In this document: positions 7,902 to 16,779 of the stretch, piece after piece | Position numbering within the stretch: position 1 is the stretch's first letter | How the letters are laid out: the number at the start of each line of letters is the position of its first letter | Source: Flavobacteriaceae bacterium | GTDB lineage: Bacteria; Bacteroidota; Bacteroidia; Flavobacteriales; Flavobacteriaceae | Reading direction: 5' to 3' | DNA length: 32,537 bases | Assembly (NCBI GenBank): GCA_947377425.1 | Contig: CANCFZ010000003.1 | Location: 1-32,537, forward strand | Program-made: the position numbers and the translations under genes | Notes under the pieces: generated by a model | Seen by the model: only the letters and a program-made list of their open reading frames with translations | The model's database searches: none | What the model was told of the DNA's origin: nothing

Positions 7902-8783
7902 TTATTGTAATATGCTCTCAATTTCTTTATTGGTAATCACTGGATTCGCACCATTGCAAGAAGCGACTAATGCACCAACAGCGCATGCAAACTCAACTGC
8001 TTTTTGATAATCATTAGTGTGTAAAATTTCAGACAATAATGCAGCTAAAAAACTATCACCTGCACCAATTGTATCAGCAACAGTAACTGCAAATCCTTTG
8101 TTTCTATAAAACTGATTTTCAGCGTATAATATTGCGCCATCTTTACCTTTAGTAATACAAATAGTTCTAGTATTAGTTAACTTAGAAAGAAATAATATAT
8201 TATCTTCAATAGTATCTGTTTTTGAGCCTAAAGCTTGTGCAACTTTTAATAATTCATCGTCGTTTAATTTTACAAAATCTGATAAATCCATTAGCTCTTT
8301 CAAGAATTCGATAGAATAGAATGGTGATCTAATGTTTATATCAAATATTTTGTATTTAGCTTCTTTTAATAATGTCAATAGCGTATTTCTAGAAATAGTA
8401 TTTCTACTTGCTAAAGATCCAAAAACAAAAGCGTCTGCTTCACGAACGGCATCAATATTTTCTTTTGTAATCAAAATACTATCCCAAGCTGAAGGATAAA
8501 CAATAGTATAAGTCGCACTTCCTTTAGCGTCCAATTTAACTAGAACCTCACCTGTAGAATGAGTAAAATCTGTTTGAATTAATGAAGTATCAACATTCTT
8601 CTCTTTTATTATATTCAGAAGTTCTTTACCCAATTCATCATTGCCAATTTTAGAAATCATTTTTGCATTAATTCCCAATGATTGCAAACGAATAGAAACA
8701 TTCATTGGTGCACCACCAGCAATCTTTTCGGTAGGTAATACATCCCACAAAACTTCTCCAAAACAAACTACATTTTTATTCAT
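7902..8783 (-). CDS. PfkB-family carbohydrate kinase, probable fructokinase
   Basis: A cytoplasmic ribokinase-fold sugar kinase of 293 residues, likely converting fructose to fructose 6-phosphate with ATP. Seen are the N-terminal FGEVLWDVLP and sugar-binding GGAPMNVSIRL typical of bacterial fructokinases, and the C-terminal PfkB signature with GAGDSF (240-245), where Asp243 is the catalytic base. The fructokinase assignment, rather than another PfkB sugar kinase, rests on the GGAP.N motif and on the operon, where it follows the sugar porter by 1 bp and the GH32 gene upstream. This is the last gene of the operon and ends before the hairpin at 7808-7839. Confidence 0.9.
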   Translation of the reverse strand: MNKNVVCFGEVLWDVLPTEKIAGGAPMNVSIRLQSLGINAKMISKIGNDELGKELLNIIKEKNVDTSLIQTDFTHSTGEVLVKLDAKGSATYTIVYPSAWDSILITKENIDAVREADAFVFGSLASRNTISRNTLLTLLKEAKYKIFDINIRSPFYSIEFLKELMDLSDFVKLNDDELLKVAQALGSKTDTIEDNILFLSKLTNTRTICITKGKDGAILYAENQFYRNKGFAVTVADTIGAGDSFLAALLSEILHTNDYQKAVEFACAVGALVASCNGANPVITNKEIESILQ

Positions 8784-8784
8784 T

Positions 8785-10122
8785 TTATTTTATTTCTTCT
8801 TTATTAGATAAACTTTCTGATAATTCTTCCAAAGTTTGACCTTTAGTTTCTGGCATTTTTAAAAATACCCATATTAATTGTAATACCATCATCAAACAAA
8901 ATATAATAAAAACAGTTGCAGTACCAATAGTTTTAAATAAATAAGGAATAAATGATGGAATTAATGCCGCTAAAATCCAATGAACGGAACATCCAAAGGC
9001 CTGTCCTGCCGCACGTAATTTATTTGGAAAAATCTCAGAAATAAACACCCAAATTACCGCTCCTTGACCAATGGCGTGTGAAGCAATAAACAAGAAGAAA
9101 AATACTGGAACTAACATTCCTTTCCATTCTAGCATAAATGCTGTAGAAACTAATCCAAGCGAGATGATATAACCTATTGAGCCAATATACATTAAAGTTT
9201 TTCTTCCATATTTATCAATTAATGTGATACCTATAATGGTGAATAAAAGATTGATTATTCCAATTCCAATACTGCTTAAAAATGAAGCTGATTTTTCTAA
9301 ACCTGCCAATTCAAAAATTCTAGGTGCATAATATAAAAAGGCGTTTATACCCGAAAGTTGATTAAAAAAAGCAATAAAAAAAGCTAATAATAATGGTTTT
9401 CTATATTTCTTCATAAATATATTTTCATCCACAGTTTCTTTCGATTTTTCGGTTTCTATTGCTTTAATTTCTTCATCTAGATTAGAATTTGGGTTTATTT
9501 GCTTTAAAATAGCAATAGCTTTAGTTTTATCTTTCAAATAGTCCAAAATCCAACGTGGACTCTCGGGTACACCAAATACTAAAATAGTATAAATTAATGC
9601 CGGAAAAGCTTGAATTCCTAGCATCCAACGCCAAGAATTTTCTCCAATATCTTGCAAGAAATAATTAGATGTAAACGCTATCAATATTCCAAAAACAATA
9701 TTGAATTGGTATAATGCAACCAGTTTACCTCTGTCTTTCGCAGGAGCAATTTCAGACACATAAGTAGGAGCAGCAATAGTTGATGCGCCAATACCTAATC
9801 CTCCAATGAATCTGAAAAATGCAAATACCACAGTGTTTTCTGCTAATGAAGTTCCTAATGCCGAAACAAAAAACAAAACACCTATAATAATTAACGTTTT
9901 TTTGCGCCCTAATTTATTAGTAGGAATAGCTCCAAAAATAGCTCCAATAACAGTTCCCCATAATGCCGATGACATGACTACTAATCCGTGATACAAATCA
10001 GAAGTATGCCAAAGTGCTTGCAATTGTTTATCTGCTCCTGAAATAACTACAGTGTCGAATCCAAATAAAAATCCAGCTAATGCTACTATAATTGACCAAT
10101 AAAATATTTTTCTATTATTCAT
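8785..10122 (-). CDS. MFS sugar porter, probable fructose:proton symporter
   Basis: An inner-membrane transporter of the major facilitator sugar porter family with 12 predicted helices, about 445 residues. Motifs include GFLFGFDTVVISGA in helix 1, the loop NKLGRKK after helix 2, the PESPRWIL signature near mid-protein, NQLSGINAFLYYAPRIF in helix 7, DKYGRKT after helix 8 and PETKGQTLEEL at the C-terminus. I chose the ATG at 10122 because the family signature begins soon after it; an in-frame ATG at 10146 would add 8 residues and overlap the GH32 gene by 10 bp. Placed between GH32 and fructokinase, it should import the released fructose or sucrose. Confidence 0.92.
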   Translation of the reverse strand: MNNRKIFYWSIIVALAGFLFGFDTVVISGADKQLQALWHTSDLYHGLVVMSSALWGTVIGAIFGAIPTNKLGRKKTLIIIGVLFFVSALGTSLAENTVVFAFFRFIGGLGIGASTIAAPTYVSEIAPAKDRGKLVALYQFNIVFGILIAFTSNYFLQDIGENSWRWMLGIQAFPALIYTILVFGVPESPRWILDYLKDKTKAIAILKQINPNSNLDEEIKAIETEKSKETVDENIFMKKYRKPLLLAFFIAFFNQLSGINAFLYYAPRIFELAGLEKSASFLSSIGIGIINLLFTIIGITLIDKYGRKTLMYIGSIGYIISLGLVSTAFMLEWKGMLVPVFFFLFIASHAIGQGAVIWVFISEIFPNKLRAAGQAFGCSVHWILAALIPSFIPYLFKTIGTATVFIIFCLMMVLQLIWVFLKMPETKGQTLEELSESLSNKEEIK

Positions 10123-10136
10123 AAATTTATACTTTG

Positions 10137-11624
10137 TTATTTCCAAACTCTGGAAATTGAATTAATTTTTAAGTTGGTTAAAGGAATATTGTCTTTGGTA
10201 ATGATATTCAAATTTGAATAATTCTCGGTAGGAAAAAACAAATTAGTCATAGAATACTTTCCTTTATTTAATAAAATTTCGACAGATGATTTATCTAAAA
10301 CAATTTGAAATGAAGTGATTATATCGTGCAGTTGCATCACTTGTGGTTTAGTTGCAAATACGTCACTAAAGTTTTTTATTCCAGAATTACTTCTATCAGT
10401 AATTAATTGATTTTCAGATAATGTTATTGTAAAAACTTCTCCTTTTGAATTTAAAAGTGATATAATAACATCTGTATTTTTTTCAAGATTGAAATTGACC
10501 TCCGTTTGAGATAAGTCTATATTCATTTTTTCAAATGGAGTATCTACTTTTTCTTGTTCAAATACTGATTTTGTCAAAGTAGAAAATTGAGCAATCATTT
10601 TTTGATTAAGATAAAATTCGTTTTTATCTTTTTTTAATTCTAATTCTCTAGGCATTGTCATTGCACTACGCCATACTTCGGTTGGAACTTTGGTAGCATA
10701 TTGCCAATTACTCATCCAAGCCAAGAGAATTCTTTTATTATCAGGAACATTGGAGAAGGTAACTGCCGCATAAAAATCGGTGCCATTGTCCATCCAAATA
10801 GATTTTTGGTTGTTTGAAAATGTTTTACCATCAAAATCGCCAACAAAATATCGTGTTCCAGAACCGCCATTTGGAGCTTTATCTCCATGATTTACTATCA
10901 TAACCCATTTGGTTTCGCCAGAAGCAATTTTCATTGGAAACAAATCTGGACATTCCCAAACACCTAAATATTTTAAGTCATTTTGTGGTTTGAAATCACT
11001 TTCAAATTGCCATTCTTTTAAATTAACGGAAGACCAAATTTTGATTTTATCACCAACAGCCAAAACCATATTCCATTTTTTAATTGACTCGTTCCAAAAT
11101 ACTTTGGGATCTCTAAAATCTTGTTCGTTAGAGTTCTTTAAAACTGGATTTTCTTTATATTTCGTCCAGGTTTTTCCTTCATCTAAACTATAGGCAATTC
11201 CTTGACTTTCGGTATTTTTATTTCCTTTTTTCCAAATTTCATCATTATGGTATGTAAAAATGGCAACCATAGCATTCTTACCAAATCCAGAAGTATTATT
11301 TTGATCAATTACAGCGCTTCCTGAAAAAATCCATCCTAGTTTATCAGGATATAATGCAATTGGAAGGTGTTCCCAATGTAATAAATCATTACTAACAGCA
11401 TGTCCCCAATGCATTGGTCCCCATATAATTCCTTCAGGGTAATATTGATAAAACAAATGATACTTTCCATTAAGATAAACTAATCCGTTAGGATCATTCA
11501 TCCATTTGGCAGTAGGAGTAAAGTGAAATTGTAAACGATAAGGTTCGTTATAATTAGTTGATTTATTTTGAGAAAAAGTCAACTGACATAGTAAAGTCAA
11601 CAAAAAAACATGTGAAATTTTCAT
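10137..11624 (-). CDS. secreted glycoside hydrolase family 32 (levanase/fructanase/invertase type)
   Basis: A 495-residue exported beta-fructosidase that should release fructose from levan, inulin or sucrose outside the cytoplasm. The signal peptide spans residues 1-18 (LTFSQ). The five-bladed propeller carries all three catalytic acids: nucleophile Asp44 in WMNDPNG, the transition-state stabiliser Asp172 in RDP and acid/base Glu224 in ECPDLF. WGHAVSNDLLHWEHLP and FSGSAV are further family motifs. The C-terminal 140 residues form the usual beta-sandwich. It is the first gene of the operon with the sugar porter and fructokinase. Exact substrate (levan, inulin or sucrose) cannot be told from motifs alone. 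Confidence 0.95.
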   Translation of the reverse strand: MKISHVFLLTLLCQLTFSQNKSTNYNEPYRLQFHFTPTAKWMNDPNGLVYLNGKYHLFYQYYPEGIIWGPMHWGHAVSNDLLHWEHLPIALYPDKLGWIFSGSAVIDQNNTSGFGKNAMVAIFTYHNDEIWKKGNKNTESQGIAYSLDEGKTWTKYKENPVLKNSNEQDFRDPKVFWNESIKKWNMVLAVGDKIKIWSSVNLKEWQFESDFKPQNDLKYLGVWECPDLFPMKIASGETKWVMIVNHGDKAPNGGSGTRYFVGDFDGKTFSNNQKSIWMDNGTDFYAAVTFSNVPDNKRILLAWMSNWQYATKVPTEVWRSAMTMPRELELKKDKNEFYLNQKMIAQFSTLTKSVFEQEKVDTPFEKMNIDLSQTEVNFNLEKNTDVIISLLNSKGEVFTITLSENQLITDRSNSGIKNFSDVFATKPQVMQLHDIITSFQIVLDKSSVEILLNKGKYSMTNLFFPTENYSNLNIITKDNIPLTNLKINSISRVWK

Positions 11625-11725
11625 TTATTTTTACAAAAGAGTATTAAAATTTTAAGAATATTAAATAAACCCTAAAAATATTAAAAAAAATGAAATATGT
11701 GGTGAAAATGTATGAAAAGGAGTTG

Positions 11726-11753
11726 TTTTCTAAAACGAAAACGTTTTAGAAAA
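11726..11753. promoter_or_regulatory. 28-bp palindrome before the fructan operon (operator or hairpin)
   Basis: TTTTCTAAAACG (11726-11737) and CGTTTTAGAAAA (11742-11753) are perfect 12-bp inverted arms around AAAA. Nested within is AAAACGTTTT, a CG-centred palindrome of the type bound by LacI-family repressors. It abuts the stop codon of the SGNH gene (11754) and lies about 100 bp before the GH32 start. As a terminator of the SGNH operon it lacks a T-tract on the minus strand. I favour an operator for the fructan genes, with a terminator as the alternative. The rest of 11625-11725 is A/T-rich with no clean TAnnTTTG. Confidence 0.5.
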
Positions 11754-12431
11754 TTATTTGTTTAAAAATTTAAGAAGTAATGATTCCATAAATTTGTAAC
11801 CATTCAAGTTTGGATGAACTCCATCATCTCCGTATTTTTTATCTAATCCTTTGTTGTCATCAACCATTGCCGAATAATAATCTATATAAGAAATTTTGTT
11901 TTTTAAGGCATACTCTTTTATCATTTTATTCAGCTCAATAACTTTGTCTGCTGGTTGAAGTTTTGGATTCCAATAAAAAATATTTGAAGGTAAAACAGCA
12001 CAAAGAACAACTTTAATCTTATTTAATTTGGCCAATTCTGCCATAGAAACAATATTGCCAAAAATAGCTTCAAGAGTAATTGGTCCCGTATTTTCTGCAA
12101 TATCATTTATTCCTGCTAAAATAACAACTGTTGAGGGTTTCAAATTGATTACATCTTGTCGGAAACGAAGCAACATTTGTTGAGTAGTTTGCCCGCTAAT
12201 TCCTCTATCTATTAGATTATTATATTTAAAAAAAGCACTATCGTTTACTTTCCAAAATTCGGTAATGGAATCCCCCATTAAAACGATTGGTTTTGCACTT
12301 GGTGTTTGCAACAAAATGTTATTTTCCGTTGCATATTTCTTTAAATTAGGCCAATCTTTTTTCATAATATCATCTTGACTATATGCTAAAAATAAAGGAA
12401 AAATTAAAATCATAAAAATAATTTTTCTCAT
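11754..12431 (-). CDS. secreted SGNH/GDSL-type esterase
   Basis: A 225-residue exported hydrolase with signal peptide (about 1-18, AYSQ). The SGNH blocks are in order: block I GDSIT with nucleophile Ser55, block II with Gly in RGISGQTT, block III with Asn in LAGINDIAENTG, and block V with the Asp203-Gly-Val-His206 pair. This pattern is typical of platelet-activating-factor acetylhydrolase-like esterases that remove acyl groups from glycans, lipids or peptidoglycan. It lies 7 bp after the exonuclease gene and seems to be the last gene of that operon, though the functions are unrelated. Substrate unknown. Confidence 0.9.
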   Translation of the reverse strand: MRKIIFMILIFPLFLAYSQDDIMKKDWPNLKKYATENNILLQTPSAKPIVLMGDSITEFWKVNDSAFFKYNNLIDRGISGQTTQQMLLRFRQDVINLKPSTVVILAGINDIAENTGPITLEAIFGNIVSMAELAKLNKIKVVLCAVLPSNIFYWNPKLQPADKVIELNKMIKEYALKNKISYIDYYSAMVDDNKGLDKKYGDDGVHPNLNGYKFMESLLLKFLNK

Positions 12432-12438
12432 AATTATA

Positions 12439-13035
12439 TTATTTTAATCCCAAACGAGATTTGAGTTTCAAAAATAATAATGCAATTGTATAAGAATCGT
12501 CCGTTGTAGAAATGCGTTCGGTTTTAGCAATTTTAAAAATATGACTCAACTCGTCTAATGAAAAATTTTTATCATTAATATCATGAAGTTTTTTGTACAT
12601 AACTTCAATATCTAAAGCTTCATTTTTGAGTCTTCCACAACCTAATTTTTCTAGCGCCTCATTAATCATTTCTATATCAAAATTTATGCGATGTCCCACT
12701 AAAGTTGAATTTCCAATATAATTAACTAAAAATTCCATTGCTTGAACTTCCGATAATTTAGGTTGTTCAGATTCTAAAAGAAAATCATTAGGCATGCCAT
12801 TATCGTGAAGAAATTTATATTGTGGAATAGTTACTTCAAATACATCTCCAATAATAATATTATCATTAACTACAGCAACTGCTCCAAAAGATAAAATAAC
12901 ATCTTTTTTAGGATTTAATCCTGTTGTATCAACACTTAAAGCGACATAACGGTCACTTTTCTTATCTAATTTAGATAAATAGATTTTCCAAAATTCTGGA
13001 TGATCTTTATTTATATTTTTTATCCAATCGAGCAT
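12439..13035 (-). CDS. DEDD-family 3'-5' exonuclease-like protein with altered active site
   Basis: A 198-residue protein with the fold of the DNA polymerase III epsilon-like exonucleases. The first motif reads SVDTTGLNP, so the first metal-binding Asp of the usual DxETTG is Ser34 and the Glu is Asp36. The second motif is good (GHRINFD, Asp120). The third, normally HxAxxD, reads RISTTD, so the catalytic His is Arg174 while Asp179 remains. It may be weakly active or a binding-only homologue. It lies 2 bp after the cNMP/CBS/DUF294 gene; an exonuclease-like gene next to a DUF294 gene is a known recurring pair in bacteria, which suggests joint function. Confidence 0.82.
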   Translation of the reverse strand: MLDWIKNINKDHPEFWKIYLSKLDKKSDRYVALSVDTTGLNPKKDVILSFGAVAVVNDNIIIGDVFEVTIPQYKFLHDNGMPNDFLLESEQPKLSEVQAMEFLVNYIGNSTLVGHRINFDIEMINEALEKLGCGRLKNEALDIEVMYKKLHDINDKNFSLDELSHIFKIAKTERISTTDDSYTIALLFLKLKSRLGLK

Positions 13036-13037
13036 GA

Positions 13038-14948
13038 TTATGAAAATTGAGTAAGTTGAAATCTATCTTTAATTAAATCTTCCAATTCACGCATAGGAAT
13101 AAGGGCATTTTTGAGTTTTTCTTTATCTACTTTATTTAGTTCTTCTAAATTAATATACTGCCCTGAACTATCATTTTTTAAACCTTCTTGAGCTCTAAAT
13201 TTTGATAATAATAAAAAAGCATCAGCACAATTAAGATAAATTTCTGAATATTTAGGATCAATCATAGCTAATTGCTTATATCTCAAATAAGTACTGTTTA
13301 TTCCTCTTATATTGTTACTCAAAACTAATAATCGAGCACCATCAATTAATGGCATTAGTGCTTTGGTTTTAATATCAAACTTGCCTTTATATTCGCCTTC
13401 TTCTTCTAAATTAAATTTTTTAAAGAAATTTAGAGGTGCTGGTTTTTTTAGAGCATCATTTCCTAGATAATCAAAGAAAAGAGCATTATTTTTTGCGTTT
13501 TTGAAAATTACATCTGTTATTGCATCTTCAATTTTTTGTTCTCCAAAAGCAATTTCATAATCAAAGAAAACACTACTTATTTCATTGGATTTTTCACCTG
13601 GAGTATTCATCCAATTATTATATTGTTTTGACCAATCAGTCAATGATTTGCACCAAAGCATATTGCTTGCCATGTGTCCTTGTGGGCAAAAAACAAATCC
13701 AACTTTTTCTAATGTTGCAGTTGTTTTTTTAGCTAATTTCAAAAAATAATCTTTTACATCACGATATTTCTCGGCTGTGACATCTTCAAATACTAAAATA
13801 CTGTCTTGGTCTGTTAATAACAATTGCTCTTTACGTCCTTGACTTCCAATACTTAACCATGCAAAACGAGCAGGAGGAGAGCCTAAATCTAAAATAGCCT
13901 GTTCTACAGCTCTTTTTACTATAGCAAGTGTGATTTCGCCAGCAATACTATTAATGTGAGTAAGTGGAATATTTTTATTTAAAGACGATTGAATAATATC
14001 TGCTAATTTATCACGAACCAATTTTAGTTCTTTTGCTGATTGCGAGCGCTTGATTTCTTTTAAAAGAACACCAGGATTATTGGCTTGAGCAACAACTAAA
14101 TCATGCTCAGATATTATTCCTTTTACATCTGATTTATCAGTTCCATCATGAGTGACACACAAGTGAGTAACTCCATATTTTAGCATAATTAACTGCGCTT
14201 CAGCAACTGAAATATTTTCAGTTACAGTAATAACAGGTGATGCCATTATTTTATCTATTGTATTTGAAAATGCTACACGACCAGTTGCTACTTTAGAACG
14301 AAAATCTTTATCGGTTACAATACCAACAGGATAGCCATTTTCGGTAATTAAAACACTATCCAACATCGTATCTGTAACTAATTGAGCGGCATCTTTTATA
14401 ATTGTTCCGGTGCTAATTTTTAAAGGAGTTTTGTTATAAGTTAAAGATTGAAAATACAGCATATCAGACTGATTGTCAGAATAACCAACATTATCAGAAA
14501 TTAAACCGTGATCTTTATCTAAATTTCCTTTTGTATTTGCTGCAAAACTTTCTAACAAGAAGTTTAAAACATCAGAATTTTGAGCAACAAATGGTTTGAA
14601 AGTTGCTATAGGAATAGCATAAACAATACTTTCTTCACGAGCTTTTGCTGTCATTTGGTAATTATTTTTGGCAAAAAATGGACGTAAACCAAAAATATCA
14701 CCAGCGTAACATTTGTTCAAAAGAGTTTCCTCAGCATCAGAAATTACCGTTAAATGAATCACGCCAGAAGCAACTACATAAAATGAATCGTGTAAAATAT
14801 CATTAATTTGAAATAATGATTTGTGTTTTTCTAAATTGATAACACGAATTGTATTGGCAATTTTAATTAAATCATCGAACGAAAGATAATTAAATGGTTC
14901 GTATTCTTTTAAAAAATTGGCTACGCGTTGTGAAATAGCATTTGTCAT
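13038..14948 (-). CDS. cNMP-binding/CBS/DUF294 nucleotidyltransferase-like protein
   Basis: A 636-residue cytoplasmic regulatory protein. In order: a cyclic-nucleotide-binding-like domain (about 18-135), a CBS pair (about 178-226 and 231-290; ITENGYPVGIVTDKDFRS and GIISEHDLVVA), a DUF294 nucleotidyltransferase-like domain (about 310-460) with GSQGR (368-372) and the metal-binding pair Asp380/Asp382 in LLTDQDS, and a DUF294 C-terminal helical domain (about 490-630). It resembles GlnD-type uridylyltransferase cores, so nucleotide transfer to a protein partner is possible. It heads an operon with the exonuclease-like protein, a frequent neighbour. Ligands of the cNMP and CBS domains are unknown. 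Confidence 0.92.
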   Translation of the reverse strand: MTNAISQRVANFLKEYEPFNYLSFDDLIKIANTIRVINLEKHKSLFQINDILHDSFYVVASGVIHLTVISDAEETLLNKCYAGDIFGLRPFFAKNNYQMTAKAREESIVYAIPIATFKPFVAQNSDVLNFLLESFAANTKGNLDKDHGLISDNVGYSDNQSDMLYFQSLTYNKTPLKISTGTIIKDAAQLVTDTMLDSVLITENGYPVGIVTDKDFRSKVATGRVAFSNTIDKIMASPVITVTENISVAEAQLIMLKYGVTHLCVTHDGTDKSDVKGIISEHDLVVAQANNPGVLLKEIKRSQSAKELKLVRDKLADIIQSSLNKNIPLTHINSIAGEITLAIVKRAVEQAILDLGSPPARFAWLSIGSQGRKEQLLLTDQDSILVFEDVTAEKYRDVKDYFLKLAKKTTATLEKVGFVFCPQGHMASNMLWCKSLTDWSKQYNNWMNTPGEKSNEISSVFFDYEIAFGEQKIEDAITDVIFKNAKNNALFFDYLGNDALKKPAPLNFFKKFNLEEEGEYKGKFDIKTKALMPLIDGARLLVLSNNIRGINSTYLRYKQLAMIDPKYSEIYLNCADAFLLLSKFRAQEGLKNDSSGQYINLEELNKVDKEKLKNALIPMRELEDLIKDRFQLTQFS

Positions 14949-14993
14949 AAATGTGATATAATTTTATAAAAATATAAAAAATACAGTAATCCG

Positions 14994-15001
14994 CAAAAGT
15001 A
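14994..15001 (-). promoter_or_regulatory. -7 promoter element TACTTTTG of the cNMP/CBS/DUF294 operon
   Basis: The minus strand reads TACTTTTG, a perfect TAnnTTTG, 45 bp before the ATG at 14948. No TTG stands at the usual -33 distance. The rest of the 217-bp gap up to the helicase stop (15166) shows no further feature to me. Confidence 0.45.
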
Positions 15002-15094
15002 AAGAAGATAAAGATTGTAAAGAATTTAAAGATGTATATTTATTACAACTTAAATTATGATATCGAGCTTTATAAAATTAAGTGTTATGTTTTG

Positions 15095-15126
<32 letters not shown>

Positions 15127-15165
15127 TGCAAATTGAGACGTTTAAAAAAAGTAGATTTTTAGTCA

Positions 15166-16704
15166 TTAATCAGCTTCATTCATGACTTTTATTCGATATA
15201 TTCTACCAATAGCAATTGTTAATTTTAAAGTGTAATCTTCAATAAGCCAACTTCTGTAGTTTTTTGTAACGTTTCCTAAACAAATACAATATTGTTTAAT
15301 TCTATATTCAATATCATCATTTAATTCCTTAGAAAGTTTTCTAGCATCAGATAATTCTTCGGTATTTTCAACACACATTGTTGCATGTTGTTCTAAAGAT
15401 TTTTCAAGAATTGTTTTAGCTTTCATATTATTTTTGACTGTAAATTTAAATTCTTCATTTACATCCATAGCTATATCAATTGATTTACTAAATTTTTTAC
15501 GCAATTCATCTGGCATGATATATTTAAAATTACTTTCAATATCTGCATCATCTCGAAGGCTTTCTAAATAATATTCGGGAGATTTAAAAATATGTTGCCA
15601 ATCCATTGGATTATTCCACAAACCAAATCGTAATGCGTTGTTTCCTAAATCAATAACATTAAAATTATCTTTGTGTGGTAATTTTCTAGAACCGCGACCA
15701 ATCATTTGAAAATAAAGCGTCAATGATTTTGTAGCACGATTTAATATGATGGTTTCAACCGTTGGCTCATCAAATCCTGTAGTTAAAATCCCAACCGATG
15801 TTAAAATTGCATCTGGAGTTTTCTTGAACCAATGTAAAATTTCCTTTCGGTCTTCTGTAGTTGTTGTGTTGTCTAAATGACGAATGTTATATCCAGCATG
15901 TCTAAAACTCTCGTAAACATGCAAGGAAGTATTGATTCCGTTATTGAAAATTAAGGTTTTCTTTCCGAGGGATTTCTCAGTATAAGCGTGCAATAATTTC
16001 TCTTGCATAACCATATTACTGTACAAATCATCCGAAGATTTTACAGTATAATCACCATTTATTCCAACTTTTAATGATGTTAATCCAACATCATAACTAT
16101 AAGTTGTTGCTTTTGCAAGAAATCCTTCGTCAATAAGATTTTGAATGGTATCACCAACAATTAATTCATTGTAATTTTCATACATCGGCAACTTGATATT
16201 TGAACTCAATGGTGTTGCCGTAACTCCAAGTATAAAAGCATTTCCGAAGGCGCTAAATAACTTCCTGAATGAATTGAAGTGAGCTTCGTCAATTATCACT
16301 AAACCAACATCTTCTATTTCTAATTTTTCATCATTAAGACGATTTTTTAGAGTTTCAACCATTGCTACAAAACACGAATATTCTTGTTGATCTGGTAATT
16401 CTTTGATGGCGCTGTTTATAATTTTATTTTTAACATCAAAAGCCTTAAGCATTTTGGAAGTTTGCTTACAAAGTTCGATGCGGTGTGTTAAAACAACAAC
16501 TTTTTTATTGTGCTGTTCTAAATAACGTCTTGTAATTTCTGAAAAAATAACTGTTTTTCCACCACCAGTTGGCAATTGATAAAGCAAATGATAATTTTTA
16601 GGTGCATTATCTAATCGTTCGAATATTTTATCAATATCGCCTTTTTGGTAACTATAAAGCTCCTTTTTTTCTTCAATTTCGGCAAGTAAATCCTTTTTTG
16701 GCAT
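15166..16704 (-). CDS. SF2 DEAD/DEAH-box helicase
   Basis: A 512-residue superfamily 2 helicase. RecA domain 1 has the Q-like region YSYQKGDI, Walker A PTGGGKT (45-51), motif Ia LTHRIELCKQ, DEAH (139-142) and TATP (162-165). RecA domain 2 has LIFNNGINTS, the motif V region TSVGILTTGFDEP and motif VI QMIGRGSR (333-340). The layout resembles the XPB/RadD/type-III-restriction-like branch that acts on duplex or branched nucleic acid. The C-terminal 120 or so residues match nothing I know and contain a cysteine pair (YCICLG). Transcribed separately from the downstream operon, with its own -7 element. Confidence 0.9.
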   Translation of the reverse strand: MPKKDLLAEIEEKKELYSYQKGDIDKIFERLDNAPKNYHLLYQLPTGGGKTVIFSEITRRYLEQHNKKVVVLTHRIELCKQTSKMLKAFDVKNKIINSAIKELPDQQEYSCFVAMVETLKNRLNDEKLEIEDVGLVIIDEAHFNSFRKLFSAFGNAFILGVTATPLSSNIKLPMYENYNELIVGDTIQNLIDEGFLAKATTYSYDVGLTSLKVGINGDYTVKSSDDLYSNMVMQEKLLHAYTEKSLGKKTLIFNNGINTSLHVYESFRHAGYNIRHLDNTTTTEDRKEILHWFKKTPDAILTSVGILTTGFDEPTVETIILNRATKSLTLYFQMIGRGSRKLPHKDNFNVIDLGNNALRFGLWNNPMDWQHIFKSPEYYLESLRDDADIESNFKYIMPDELRKKFSKSIDIAMDVNEEFKFTVKNNMKAKTILEKSLEQHATMCVENTEELSDARKLSKELNDDIEYRIKQYCICLGNVTKNYRSWLIEDYTLKLTIAIGRIYRIKVMNEAD

Positions 16705-16723
16705 AGTGATTTTTACAATTTTG

Positions 16724-16731
16724 CAAAATTA
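16724..16731 (-). promoter_or_regulatory. -7 promoter element TAATTTTG of the helicase gene
   Basis: The minus strand reads TAATTTTG, a perfect TAnnTTTG, 19 bp before the ATG at 16704, within the 75-bp gap after the DUF6155 gene. No clear -33 TTG. It suggests the helicase is not only read through from the upstream gene. Confidence 0.45.
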
Positions 16732-16779
16732 CACCTAAAAAAGAGTTTCTCAGCTATTATTTTAAAAAATAACTTTAAA

